Assembly: GCF_934643285.1 (NCBI RefSeq)
Contig: NZ_CAKUBT010000002.1
Location: forward strand, 1 to 64,000
DNA from: an uncultured Ellagibacter sp.
GTDB lineage: Bacteria > Actinomycetota > Coriobacteriia > Coriobacteriales > Eggerthellaceae
Direction: 5' to 3'
DNA: 64,000 nucleotides
Made by a program: the position numbers and the translations under genes. Position 1 is the first letter of the stretch. Every line of letters begins with the position of its first letter. The notes under the pieces were generated by a model. The model had not been told where the DNA came from. It saw nothing but the letters and a program-made list of their open reading frames with translations, and ran no database searches. Positions 20,411 through 28,928 of this stretch are shown here, piece after piece.

Positions 20411-21490
20411 ATGAGTGAGAAGGAAAAAGTTGCGCTAACGAAGCTCACCAGCAAGGGCGGTTGAGCGGCGAAGTGGGGTCCGGGTGACCTCGAAGATGCG
20501 CTGCACTGCCTCTCGCCGGCAATCGATTTGCCCGACAAGGACAAACTTCTCCTCGGGTTCGAGACGAGCGACGACGCGGCGGTGTGGGAAATCAATAAAA
20601 CGACGGCAGCCGTGCTCACGGTCGATTTCTTCACGCCCGTCGTGGACGACCCGTACGAGTTCGGGCGCGTTGCGGCGGCGAACGCGCTCTCCGACGTGTT
20701 CGCGATGGGGGCCCGCCCCCACGTGGCCTTAAACCTGCTCGCGCTCGACAGCGAGCTCGGCGCCGAGGTCGCGGGGGAGATTTTGCGCGGCGGCGCCGAC
20801 GCCGCGCATGCGGCGGGGGCGTTCGTGGCGGGCGGCCACACGATCGATGATGAGGAACCGAAATACGGCCTGTGCGTGTTCGGCACCGTCGATCCGAGCA
20901 AGATCGTGCGCAACGGCGGCGCGATTGCGGGAGACGTCCTCTATCTCACCAAGCGCATCGGCACGGGCATCATGAGCGCCGCCGTGAAAAACGAGCTCAT
21001 CAGCCAAGAGGAGTTCCGCCCCGCCGTCGAGTCGATGATGGAACTCAACATCGCAGGCGGCGAGGCCATGGTTGCGGCGGGCGTCCACGCGGCGACCGAC
21101 GTGACGGGATTCGGACTGGCGGGACACCTTCACGAGATGCTCGAAGCGTCAAACGTGGCGGCCGAGCTGGACTTCGGCGCCATTCCCACCTTCGATCGCG
21201 TATGGGAGCTCTCGTGCGCGTACTGCCGTCCCAATCGAGCGTTTTCCATCATGGACCTCGCGGAAGAATACGTGCGGCAGGGCACGCTCGACGACGACGA
21301 GTTCGACAACCGCATGGGAGTGATCTGCGACCCGCAAACCTCGGGCGGCATTTTGGCAGCCATCCCTCCTGACCGGGCAGAGGTGTTCGAGCGGGAATTC
21401 GAGCGGCGCGCAGGGCGCGCGGCGTGGAAGATCGGCCGCATCGTCGATGGCGAGGCGGGCACGATCTCGTTCGGCGACGGAGCGCTGTAG
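20411..21490 (+). CDS. selD: Selenophosphate synthase, itself a selenoprotein
   Basis: The gene starts at ATG 20411 after GAAAGGAG and contains an in-frame TGA at 20462-20464, giving 359 residues with selenocysteine at position 18 (KLTSKGG-Sec-AAKWGPGDL). This is the catalytic Cys/Sec position of SelD. Downstream motifs include DDAAVW, TVDFFTPVVDDPYEFGRVAAANALSD cut short as a family signature, AHAAGAFVAGGHT and DVTGFGLAGHL. It makes selenophosphate from selenide and ATP, for tRNA-Sec charging by SelA. Callers ignoring recoding would start it late (20528) and lose the active site. It is divergent from fdnG and converges on the desulfurase gene with 2 bp between stops. Confidence 0.95.
20462..20491 (+). 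promoter_or_regulatory. SECIS-like hairpin and Sec UGA of selD
   Basis: Ten bases after the TGA (20462-20464), GGGGUC (20475-20480) pairs with GACCUC (20486-20491) around a CGGGU loop: six pairs including one G-U. Position and size match the fdnG element in this window. Confidence 0.85.
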
Positions 21491-21492
21491 TT

Positions 21493-22728
21493 TTACTTGC
21501 GAGACCGTGCGGCTCGGAGCATCTGCGCGGCACGGTCTATCTGGCTCGCGGCAAAGTCGATTTCGGCCGTCGTGTTGTAGAATGCCGGCGACAGTCGCGC
21601 CACGCTGCTCGTTCCCAGCCAATCGAGCACGGGCTGTGCGCAGTTGTGGCCGCTGCGCAGGGCGACACCGCGCGCGTCGATAAGCGTGCACAGATCGAGC
21701 GGGTGCACCCCGTCGATCGTGAACGAGACGAGACCCGCGCGCTCCTTCGGCGAGCCCGCGATATGAAGTCCCTCGATTTCCCCGAGAGCGCTAACTGCAT
21801 GGTTGACCAGGTCGGACTCATACGCTGCAATCTCCTCGCGACCCAAAGCGCACAGGTAGTCGCATGCCGTACCGAGCGCGATCGCACCGACGTAGTTCGG
21901 TGTGCCCGCCTCTAGGCGCAGGGGAAGCTCTTCCCAGGTGGTCTGCGCTTGCGTCACCTTCCCCACCATCTCGCCGCCGAAATCGCGGGGAGCGAGCATC
22001 TCGAGCGCCTCGCGCGTGCCGCAAAGCGCACCGATGCCCGTGCCGGCCATCATCTTGTGGCCGGAAAAAGCCAGGTAGTCGACGCCCAAATCCACGATAT
22101 CGACCGCGCCATGGCGCATGATCTGCGCGCCGTCGAGCACGAACAAGGCGCCCGCATCATGGGCCATCTTGGCAAGCCTCTTCACGGGGGTCACGGTGCC
22201 GAGCACGTTCGAGCACCCCGTCATCGCGACAATCTTCACCTTGCCGTCGGCGAGCAGCTCCGCATAACGTGTCTCATCGAGGTCGCCCTCGGCGGTGAGC
22301 CCGGCGACGCGGAAATCGGCGCCCGCGGCAAAACACGCCTGCTGCCAGGGAACATAGTTGGAGTGGTGTTCCATGAGGCTCACCGCGACGGCATCATCGG
22401 GCCCGAGCACGTGAGCCAGGCCGCGGGCAACCATGTTCAAGCCGTCGGTTGTGCCGCGTGTGAACACCACGCACGACGAATCGGCCGCGCCGACGAAGCG
22501 AGCGACCGTTTCCCGCGCGCGCTCAAGCGCGTCGGTCGAGGCGTGCGCAAGATAGTGCATGCCGCGATGAACGTTGGCGTTGCTCGTGTGATAGTGGTTC
22601 TCAATCGCGCGAAGCACCTGGTCAGACACTTGCGTTGTCGCAGAATTGTCCAGGTACACGAGCGGGCACCCGTGTACCTGCGTCTGAAGAATAGGAAAAT
22701 CCTCGCGAACCTTCGCTACATCGAACAT
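21493..22728 (-). CDS. SufS/CsdB-family cysteine desulfurase or selenocysteine lyase
   Basis: The 411-residue class V aminotransferase-fold enzyme has YLDNSATTQ near the N-terminus, the PLP lysine in AFSGHKMMAGTG, and the active-site cysteine in RSGHNCAQP. These mark group II desulfurases (SufS/CsdA/NifS-like), which release sulfur from cysteine or selenium from selenocysteine. AAGGGGG precedes its ATG at 22728. It is the third gene of a minus-strand set (SufE-like, unknown 145-aa protein, desulfurase). Proximity to selD suggests a possible role in selenium supply, but general Fe-S/sulfur supply is equally possible. Confidence 0.88.
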   Translation of the reverse strand: MFDVAKVREDFPILQTQVHGCPLVYLDNSATTQVSDQVLRAIENHYHTSNANVHRGMHYLAHASTDALERARETVARFVGAADSSCVVFTRGTTDGLNMVARGLAHVLGPDDAVAVSLMEHHSNYVPWQQACFAAGADFRVAGLTAEGDLDETRYAELLADGKVKIVAMTGCSNVLGTVTPVKRLAKMAHDAGALFVLDGAQIMRHGAVDIVDLGVDYLAFSGHKMMAGTGIGALCGTREALEMLAPRDFGGEMVGKVTQAQTTWEELPLRLEAGTPNYVGAIALGTACDYLCALGREEIAAYESDLVNHAVSALGEIEGLHIAGSPKERAGLVSFTIDGVHPLDLCTLIDARGVALRSGHNCAQPVLDWLGTSSVARLSPAFYNTTAEIDFAASQIDRAAQMLRAARSRK

Positions 22729-22812
22729 TGCCGCCCCCTTGCTGCCTTCACCTCGCGCGCCGCGCCGTCGCGCTTGAAACGTCGTCCGCGCGCATCGCCC
22801 CCTATGCTACAC

Positions 22813-23250
22813 CTACTCGCGGCGCAGGCTCGGGTCGTCCTTCGCATCGAAGAGCGCATCGGCGAGCTGCGTGATGGTCTCGAGGTTGGCCGACTCCTCG
22901 GGAGTGAAACGCACGTTCAGCGCACGCTGCAATGTAAGGGACAGAAGCACCTTCTTGATGTCGGTCGAGCTCTGGTTGGTGCACGTGGTCGAGCCTTCCG
23001 CGAGCTTCACGCTCTTGTCGTTTTGGCGCAAAAGCTTCTCGACGCTCTCGTCGGCGAGCTTCAAGATGTCCTCCGTGCCCAAAGCCTGCACCTCGTCTTC
23101 GGTCAGGAAGAACTTCGCGAGCGTGTAGTTGCGCACCTCCTGGCGGAATCCCTCGCGATCGAGCAAGCCCGATGTGATCTTATCCTGCGCGACCTGCGCG
23201 TCCTTTGCCGCGATATCGAGGCGGTCTTTCAGCGTCATCGTGCTAGCCAT
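22813..23250 (-). CDS. Unknown 145-aa protein between SufE- and SufS-like genes
   Basis: The protein (MASTMTLKDRLDIAAKDAQ...) is predicted largely helical. The C-terminal 60 residues (TTCTNQSSTDIKKVLL...FTPEESANLETITQLADAL) loosely resemble an acyl-carrier-protein helix pattern, but the usual DSL phosphopantetheine site is absent, so I do not claim it. One cysteine (in TTCTNQSS) lies before that region. It overlaps the SufE-like stop by 8 bp and has an AAGGAGG ribosome site. The tight operon suggests a partner or regulator of the desulfurase pair. Confidence 0.75.
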   Translation of the reverse strand: MASTMTLKDRLDIAAKDAQVAQDKITSGLLDREGFRQEVRNYTLAKFFLTEDEVQALGTEDILKLADESVEKLLRQNDKSVKLAEGSTTCTNQSSTDIKKVLLSLTLQRALNVRFTPEESANLETITQLADALFDAKDDPSLRRE

Positions 23251-23704
23251 GATGAGGTTCCTCCTTATCGGAAAGCGCCTTGCGCGCGAATTCTTTGACC
23301 GTGGTGGCGATTGCGGAAACGCCCGCCTGCCGCTTCGCGTCGAAGATATAGGCAAGCTCCGTCTCTTCCACGAAACGCACGGGGCACTCGATAATCGCCT
23401 GCGCATCTTGTCCCGAGAACATTTGCTGGAACAGATAGATCACACCACGCACCATGAGCGTGTCGCTGTCGCCTTCAAGCGCGAAGCCCTCGCCCGGCGC
23501 CACGCCCACCCATGAGGGGTAGAGCCACACCTGAGACTGGCACCCCTCCACAAGCGCTTCTTTCACTTTGCGCTCCTCGGGAAGTTCCTCGAGCTGCGCC
23601 GATAGCCGCAAAAGGTAGTCGAACTGCTCGAACGTGTCACCAGCGGCGACGAAGCCGTCGATAAATTCCTGCTGAATCTCGTCAGGAGCCTTCACGTTCC
23701 CCAT
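23243..23704 (-). CDS. SufE-like sulfur acceptor protein
   Basis: The 153-residue protein has the SufE active-site motif GCQSQVWL (cysteine that accepts persulfide from the desulfurase) and the conserved tail region typical of SufE/CsdE. It should stimulate and accept sulfur from the SufS-like enzyme encoded two genes downstream. It is first in the operon; a terminator hairpin (23745-23780) separates it from the upstream isomerase-like gene, so its promoter should lie in 23705-23745. Confidence 0.9.
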   Translation of the reverse strand: MGNVKAPDEIQQEFIDGFVAAGDTFEQFDYLLRLSAQLEELPEERKVKEALVEGCQSQVWLYPSWVGVAPGEGFALEGDSDTLMVRGVIYLFQQMFSGQDAQAIIECPVRFVEETELAYIFDAKRQAGVSAIATTVKEFARKALSDKEEPHHG

Positions 23705-23744
23705 CCCCTTTCTCGCCGACCCGAGCCCCGAACTCGGGAAAGAA

Positions 23745-23780
23745 CAAGCCCGCGACGTCGATTGCGGCGCCGCGGGCTTG
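23745..23780 (-). terminator. Rho-independent terminator of the isomerase-like gene
   Basis: CAAGCCCGCG and CGCGGGCTTG form a perfect 10-bp stem; on the minus strand a TTCTTT tail follows. It lies 37 bp beyond the stop at 23818. Confidence 0.75.
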
Positions 23781-23817
23781 GCGTTCGGCGCGTGATACGC
23801 CTTCTCGTTGGCTTGAC

Positions 23818-25365
23818 TTATGCCTGGACGATTTCCAGACCGAGCAGCTCGCCGAGCTCGATGATCTGCTCTTCGAAGTCACCGTAGATGAGCGGCATGT
23901 GGTTGCCGATGGCAGCCTGCTTCTTGAAGAAGTCCTTGGAGTCCTTCACCTGGAAGAACACGCCCATGGAGCAGTTGGTCTGATCGTAGCCCATGGAAGT
24001 GAGGACCTTGCCCTTGGCGACGAAGAGCTTCTCGACGGTCGGGTCGACACGGCACATCGTGATCGTCTGGCCGGCGTCCTCTTCGAACTTGTAGCGCAGG
24101 GTCGCGCCGAAGCCGGAGCGGGCGAACGGGCGGATAGCGTAGGGGCGATAGGGCTCGTCGAAGGATTCCCAACGACGGTTCGGCACGGAGTGGAAGGTCA
24201 GAACGACGTTGGGGACGTCGCCGAGCTCTTCCATCTTCTGGTCGACATGCTCGGGCGTGAAGAACAGCGCCTTGGGGAGCTGAGCTCGCACGCCGTGGCG
24301 CACCGGGCTCGTGAAGCAGTTGCCCATGTAGGACGGACGGCGGCCGATGGCCTGCAGCATCAGCTTGGAAACCACGGCGCCCAGGTCGTACTCGCACGCG
24401 GAGGGGATGCCCTGCTCGTTGTTGAGCGAGTGGTTCAGGCACATCGTGAACTTCTTCTCGTTCAAACGGCGGGTTGCGCACAGGTCGGGGCAGGGTGCGG
24501 TGAAGCAGTTGCACTCGTAGGAATCGAGGAACTTCTTGATGCCGTAGTTGGCCTCGACGGACTTCTTGACCATGTCGCGCGTCATGTCGCACTCGACAGC
24601 ACCGTTGATAAGCTCATCGGTTTCCTTGTCGATGATCTTCTCGTCCTCGGCGGTGAGGTTCAGGCCCTTGCGGCCCGGCGTGCAGTGGTTCGACATCGGG
24701 TCGTCGTAGGAAATCTGGTCGAGCAGCTCGTGGGCGGAGACGTAGCGGATGCGCGTGCCGAGCTTCGCGGTGATCTTCTCGGGATCGATGATGGAATCGG
24801 GAGCGCTCGGAGAAACGGTGCTCGTCATGCGGGTCGCCGCGAGGATCTTCGAGTCCTTCATGACCTTGCGGGCGCGCAGGACGGTCATGTACTCGGTGGC
24901 GTCCTCCCAATCCTCGAAGGAGTAGAACTCAAGGCCGCGTGAGAGGAACTCGGCGGACGTGATGGCGGAGGCGCAGCATGCCTGGGTGATAGCGCACGGC
25001 TTGCCGACGCGCTGCGCGAACTCGAGAGCCAGGTCGTACGGACGGCTTGCATAACCGATGAAGTACAGGTCGACGTCCTCGCTTCCCTCGGCGAGCTTGT
25101 CGATCATCTCGTCTTTGGTGAGGAAGTTCTCGTCGCGCTCGACCTTGACGGGCTCGAGCAGGTTGACGACGTTCTCCGGCATAGCGGCCTGGAGCTGGGC
25201 ATACCAACCCTTGAACTTCTCGGCGGCCATATGGAGGTCGAATTCCTTCTCAAGCTGGATGCCCTCGCCGAAGCGGCACGGTCCCTCGAACACGTACTCG
25301 TGGTACAGCGTCAAGAAAATCGGCTTCACGTTGAGACGAATTTCCTCATGTTTTTTGATGGCCAT
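23818..25365 (-). CDS. L-fucose/L-arabinose isomerase-like protein
   Basis: The 515-residue protein resembles the FucI/AraA isomerase superfamily in its two-part layout: an N-terminal alpha/beta part with VDLYFIGYASRPYDLALEFAQ cut as a family-like segment, and a C-terminal part (VVLTFHSVPNRRW, TITMCRVDP, EKLFVAKGKVL). It is Cys-rich in the middle (YECNCFTAPCPDLCATRR), which ordinary sugar isomerases lack. Substrate is unknown. The ATG at 25365 follows GGGGAAAGGATAG. It lies downstream of a PucR-type regulator gene and an operator-like 19-mer (25484-25502), and the divergent transporter at 27503 may supply its substrate. The assignment is moderate. Confidence 0.65.
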   Translation of the reverse strand: MAIKKHEEIRLNVKPIFLTLYHEYVFEGPCRFGEGIQLEKEFDLHMAAEKFKGWYAQLQAAMPENVVNLLEPVKVERDENFLTKDEMIDKLAEGSEDVDLYFIGYASRPYDLALEFAQRVGKPCAITQACCASAITSAEFLSRGLEFYSFEDWEDATEYMTVLRARKVMKDSKILAATRMTSTVSPSAPDSIIDPEKITAKLGTRIRYVSAHELLDQISYDDPMSNHCTPGRKGLNLTAEDEKIIDKETDELINGAVECDMTRDMVKKSVEANYGIKKFLDSYECNCFTAPCPDLCATRRLNEKKFTMCLNHSLNNEQGIPSACEYDLGAVVSKLMLQAIGRRPSYMGNCFTSPVRHGVRAQLPKALFFTPEHVDQKMEELGDVPNVVLTFHSVPNRRWESFDEPYRPYAIRPFARSGFGATLRYKFEEDAGQTITMCRVDPTVEKLFVAKGKVLTSMGYDQTNCSMGVFFQVKDSKDFFKKQAAIGNHMPLIYGDFEEQIIELGELLGLEIVQA

Positions 25366-25482
25366 GATGACTATCCTTTCCCCTGTTCTGCGGCACTCTC
25401 TCCCGTGCCGTGCTGACATCGAGAAGAGTACGGCGCGCCGCAGCGTAAATCATGGGGCTGGAATCACCGTCTTCGATGAATT

Positions 25483-27075
25483 CTATTGTGCATTTTGCAT
25501 AAACTCGATGTCGTCGAAACGGTATGCGAAGAGCAACGAGAAGCGAAGGGAGGGATCGGACGTGTCGATGCCATACATGCTCTCGATGCGGTCGATGCGA
25601 TACTTCACATTGTTGCGATGCATGTGGAGTTTCTCGGCAACGATGTTCGCCCGTCGCTCGCACATGAGGTACTCGTAGAGGAACTGATAGTTGCCAGTGC
25701 CCCGCTCGGCGTCGTCTTTCGCGATAGAACGAACGACGACGCTCGCGTAGGTTGAATTCAAAAGCGGCAGGTCATCTCCCATTTTGTCGGCGATAAAGGC
25801 GATTTGGGCTCGATCGAACGAGAAGATACGGCTCCAGTTGAACGAAATCGGCAGCTTATGAGCGCCCGGCTTGGCCTTCGCCCCAAGCCGTGCAGCCTCG
25901 CGCGCCTGTCGATAGGCAATGGAAGCCTTAGCGAGGTTTGTGAACTTGGAGCTGCGTCCGCAGATAAGGTCCATTTTCTCCATGAGCTCGTTGATGCGCG
26001 ATGAGATGGATTTATGCCCCCTTGGGCACGAACCGACCTCGCAATGCAGCGCGCACTGCGGAGAGAGGCAGTTGAAGCACAGCACCGTAACGCAGCCGTC
26101 AAATAGGACAACTTTCGCCGGTGCCACCATCGTGACCAGGTCGGAAAGAAGCCGCGAGGGAGACATATCCTCGGTGACGGGAATCGTGAACAGGCAAAAC
26201 CGCGCTTCTGGTGGAATACCCACGAGCTTACATCGCTCGCGAATGATAGCCTCGTTGCTCTCGCGGCCCAAAAGCAGATCATGAAGGAACGTGTCGACCG
26301 CGTTACCCGAGGGTTTGTCTTCCGGGTATTCGTGCTCGGCAATGCGTTTGACCCTCGAGAGGAAAAGGTCGAACGTATCGTAGAGATAGTCGCAGGGGGG
26401 AAGCTCGTTGCACATCATAACGACGATGAGACTGAAGGTCGTCTTGGTTTTAAACGACTTTACGATTGTGACGTATTTGCAGATGGAGAGCGTATCGTTG
26501 ACGATGAAGCCGTCCTCTTTCGCCCATGGCTTGAAGCGCTTGTGCAGCTGGAACTTCCGGATGTTCTCCTCGGTATGGTAGCCGTGCTCGATCAGCTCCA
26601 TCGTAATCGGATCGTCACAGGGAGTTCCTTTGGTGTAGGCCAAAAGCTTGAGAGCCGGATCCACTACGACGACGTTGTTGCGCAGCATCTTCTCGCTCAC
26701 GTCCATAAGCTCTTGAAGCCCGCCGCCGCGGCCGAGCACCGCGTCCATATCGCGCTCCCACATCCCGAATCGATAGAAGATTTCGAGCAACGCGTTGAAT
26801 ACCTGGAGCGTTCCCTCTCCCCCCGTGACGGAAAGCACGGCGGTCTGGTCGGGCTTGGTCGCGTGATGGTCCACGAAAGCTGCGTGGCGGCCGTAGCCTC
26901 GGACGCTTTCGCAGTCTTCGCTCGTCGAGCAAACGTAGAGGATATCGTCCCCCGCAATCGACGATTCCCCCAGATAAAGACGGGCATTTTCGAAATCAAG
27001 ACTCCCGTCAGACGAGATTGAGACGTTCCCCATAGCCTCAAGTTCGCGCTTCATGATGTTCAGCGAAACACCCAT
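25483..27075 (-). CDS. PucR/CdaR-family transcriptional regulator
   Basis: The 530-residue protein ends with the PucR C-terminal helix-turn-helix (EKLHMHRNNVKYRIDRIESM followed by a GIDTSDPSLRFSLLFAYRF tail), the hallmark of the family. The N-terminal part has PucR-type sensory regions; the middle carries a Cys-rich patch (CFNCLSPQCALHCEVGSC) that could bind metal or a cluster. PucR regulators usually activate catabolic genes in response to a metabolite. The stop codon and last five codons are part of a 19-bp motif repeated in inverse orientation at 27175-27193, upstream of its own start. That suggests control of itself, the isomerase-like gene and the divergent transporter. Confidence 0.88.
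   Translation of the reverse strand: MGVSLNIMKRELEAMGNVSISSDGSLDFENARLYLGESSIAGDDILYVCSTSEDCESVRGYGRHAAFVDHHATKPDQTAVLSVTGGEGTLQVFNALLEIFYRFGMWERDMDAVLGRGGGLQELMDVSEKMLRNNVVVVDPALKLLAYTKGTPCDDPITMELIEHGYHTEENIRKFQLHKRFKPWAKEDGFIVNDTLSICKYVTIVKSFKTKTTFSLIVVMMCNELPPCDYLYDTFDLFLSRVKRIAEHEYPEDKPSGNAVDTFLHDLLLGRESNEAIIRERCKLVGIPPEARFCLFTIPVTEDMSPSRLLSDLVTMVAPAKVVLFDGCVTVLCFNCLSPQCALHCEVGSCPRGHKSISSRINELMEKMDLICGRSSKFTNLAKASIAYRQAREAARLGAKAKPGAHKLPISFNWSRIFSFDRAQIAFIADKMGDDLPLLNSTYASVVVRSIAKDDAERGTGNYQFLYEYLMCERRANIVAEKLHMHRNNVKYRIDRIESMYGIDTSDPSLRFSLLFAYRFDDIEFMQNAQ
25484..25502. promoter_or_regulatory. Operator-like 19-mer before the isomerase-like gene
   Basis: TATTGTGCATTTTGCATAA is the exact reverse complement of 27175-27193. 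It overlaps the 3' end of the regulator gene and lies about 120 bp upstream of the isomerase-like start. Core: TGCA-N3-TGCA. Confidence 0.7.
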
Positions 27076-27502
27076 GACCTACTCCCCTCAGATAAAGCCA
27101 TTGTGCCGTATCCCATAATGGCCTATCTCCCGTCCGATTGCTTTAGTCGAAAGCCAGGCTTTTCGATAATCTTATTATGCAAAATGCACAATAAGATTTC
27201 GCCCTCATCGTGCACGCCTTGCAAGAAGCACAACAAGTTCCATTTCTTTCGTATGCCCCATGCCCACTGACACATGTACGCGAGGTCTATAAGCTAAACC
27301 CGAGCGAGAGACCATCCCCTCCGCTCTCAAAAAGCCCCTTCTTCCCTCGAATTTCAACGAAGGGGCAGCATCGCTGGGGCGGGTGTTCTTTATCCCAAAA
27401 CCTGCCCCTCCGAAAAGCTTACCCCGTCTGCAAAGGCGGTTGACATACATCACGGGAAACCGGGCGCATAAGGGGATAGCGCCCAATCTAAGGAGGAGAA
27501 CC
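27076..27502. other. Divergent region between PucR regulator and MFS transporter
   Basis: This 427-bp gap holds the operator-like dyad (27171-27195), a hairpin GCCCCTTC/GAAGGGGC (27334-27366) with a T5 tail on the minus strand, and a TTGACA at 27440-27445 that could be part of the transporter promoter, although no well-spaced -10 is seen. AGGAGG immediately precedes the transporter ATG. No gene was recognised. Confidence 0.5.
27171..27195. promoter_or_regulatory. Operator-like 25-bp dyad, probable PucR-type regulator site
   Basis: Arms CTTATT (27171-27176) and AATAAG (27190-27195) flank inner TGCA repeats (27178-27181, 27185-27188), with a single mismatch across the dyad. The inner 19 bp are repeated at 25484-25502. 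It is 96 bp upstream of the regulator start and about 310 bp before the transporter. Confidence 0.7.
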
Positions 27503-28843
27503 ATGCCAAGAATCAACACTGCCATTCGTTCCGTCTGGGGGGTGTCCGAGATAGGCTTCTCAATAGCCGCAACGCTCGAGACGACGTTCTTCCTGTTCTT
27601 TTTGACCGACGTCGCCCAGCTGCCGCTGGCCATCTCGGGCATCATCGCCACCGGCGCGTCCGCCGTCGACACCATCTCCGCGCTGCTCGCGGGCGTCTTC
27701 ATCGACAAGTTCCACTTCAAGAAGGGCAAGTACCGCCCCTGGCTGCTCATCGCCCCGACCATCGCCATGGTCTTCTTCATCCTGTGCTTCACCAAGATCG
27801 GCGGTGACGTCACAGCCGCCATTATCATCTCGATCGGCTACGTCGGGAGCCACTTCTGCTGGAACATCACCTACGCGGGCGTCCGCTCCATGACCAATGT
27901 CCTGACTGACGACCCCTCCGAGCGCGCCTTCCTGTCCGGCCGCCTCGGCGCCGGCGCATCCCTGGGCCGCGTCATCTCCGCCAAGCTGGTCCCGCTGATC
28001 ACCACCAGCCTGACGGCGCTCGTCAGCGGCGTGTACGCCTACAGCATCTGCGCCGCGATCGTGTCCGTCATCTACATGATCGCCATGTACATCAGCTTCG
28101 GCGTCACCTCCGGCTACGACACCGAGACGAAGTCCGAGGGCAAGAAGATCTCCTTCAAGGCCATGGGCAAGAACATCGTCACCAACCCCAACCTGATCGG
28201 CGTCGTGCTCCACGACATCCTGCGCATGATCGCCTTCTACACCGTCGCGGCCGGCACCGCCTACTACGCCAAGGTCGTCCTGGGCGACGCCGCGGCCGCC
28301 GGCACCGTCCTCATGGTCTTCTTCATCGGCTGCTTCGTCGGCTCCTTCATCGCCGCCCGCGTCGCCAAGAAGATCGGCACCAAGAACACCACGCTGATCG
28401 GCGTCGGCGGCTGGGCCGTCATCTGCGGCATCTGCTTCTTCGTCCAGCCCGGCTTCGTCGCCCTCAACGCGCTGCTCTTCGTCTCCCAGGTGCTCTTCGG
28501 CCTCGCCTACGGCCTGTCCGCCAACCTCTACTCCATGTGCGCGACCTGGAGCCACTGGAAGTCCGGTGAGAACACCACCGGCACGACCATGTCCATCATG
28601 ACCGTCGCCGTCAAGCTCGGCGTCACCCTGCGCGCCATGATCCTGCCCGCCGCCCTCGCGGCCGTCGGCTACGTCTCCAGCTCCACCGTCTTCGACGCAG
28701 CCGCCGTCGCGGGCATCAACCAGGTCTACTTCCTGCTGCCCTTCGCGCTGCTGCTCATCTCCCTCGTGCCCCTCGTCTTCCTGTTCAAGATCAAGGACGC
28801 AGACGTCGTCCGCATGAACGAGGAGATTGCCCAGAAGGCATAG
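27503..28843 (+). CDS. MFS transporter, GPH (glycoside-pentoside-hexuronide) type
   Basis: The 446-residue protein has about 12 hydrophobic helices and the GPH-like loop RPWLLIAP with a conserved KYRPW context, plus GVRSMTNVLTDDPSERA between helices 4 and 5. GPH carriers are cation-coupled symporters of sugars or glycosides; in Coriobacteriia related carriers also serve small aromatic or organic substrates, so substrate is open. The ATG at 27503 follows AGGAGG. Codon use is extreme, with almost all codons ending in C or G, unlike the flanking regulator, which points to high expression or a different origin. A strong terminator follows. Confidence 0.85.
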   Translation: MPRINTAIRSVWGVSEIGFSIAATLETTFFLFFLTDVAQLPLAISGIIATGASAVDTISALLAGVFIDKFHFKKGKYRPWLLIAPTIAMVFFILCFTKIGGDVTAAIIISIGYVGSHFCWNITYAGVRSMTNVLTDDPSERAFLSGRLGAGASLGRVISAKLVPLITTSLTALVSGVYAYSICAAIVSVIYMIAMYISFGVTSGYDTETKSEGKKISFKAMGKNIVTNPNLIGVVLHDILRMIAFYTVAAGTAYYAKVVLGDAAAAGTVLMVFFIGCFVGSFIAARVAKKIGTKNTTLIGVGGWAVICGICFFVQPGFVALNALLFVSQVLFGLAYGLSANLYSMCATWSHWKSGENTTGTTMSIMTVAVKLGVTLRAMILPAALAAVGYVSSSTVFDAAAVAGINQVYFLLPFALLLISLVPLVFLFKIKDADVVRMNEEIAQKA

Positions 28844-28887
28844 GGGAAAGAACCGAAAATTGCCGAGGTTTCTTGCCTCAGCATGCA

Positions 28888-28919
28888 AAGAAGGGGCCGA
28901 ACGATTTCGGCCCCTTCTT
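28888..28919. terminator. Bidirectional rho-independent terminator
   Basis: A perfect 14-bp stem (AAGAAGGGGCCGAA / TTCGGCCCCTTCTT) with a CGAT loop sits between the convergent transporter and DUF3343 genes. Confidence 0.92.
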
Positions 28920-28928
28920 GTTGTTCGA

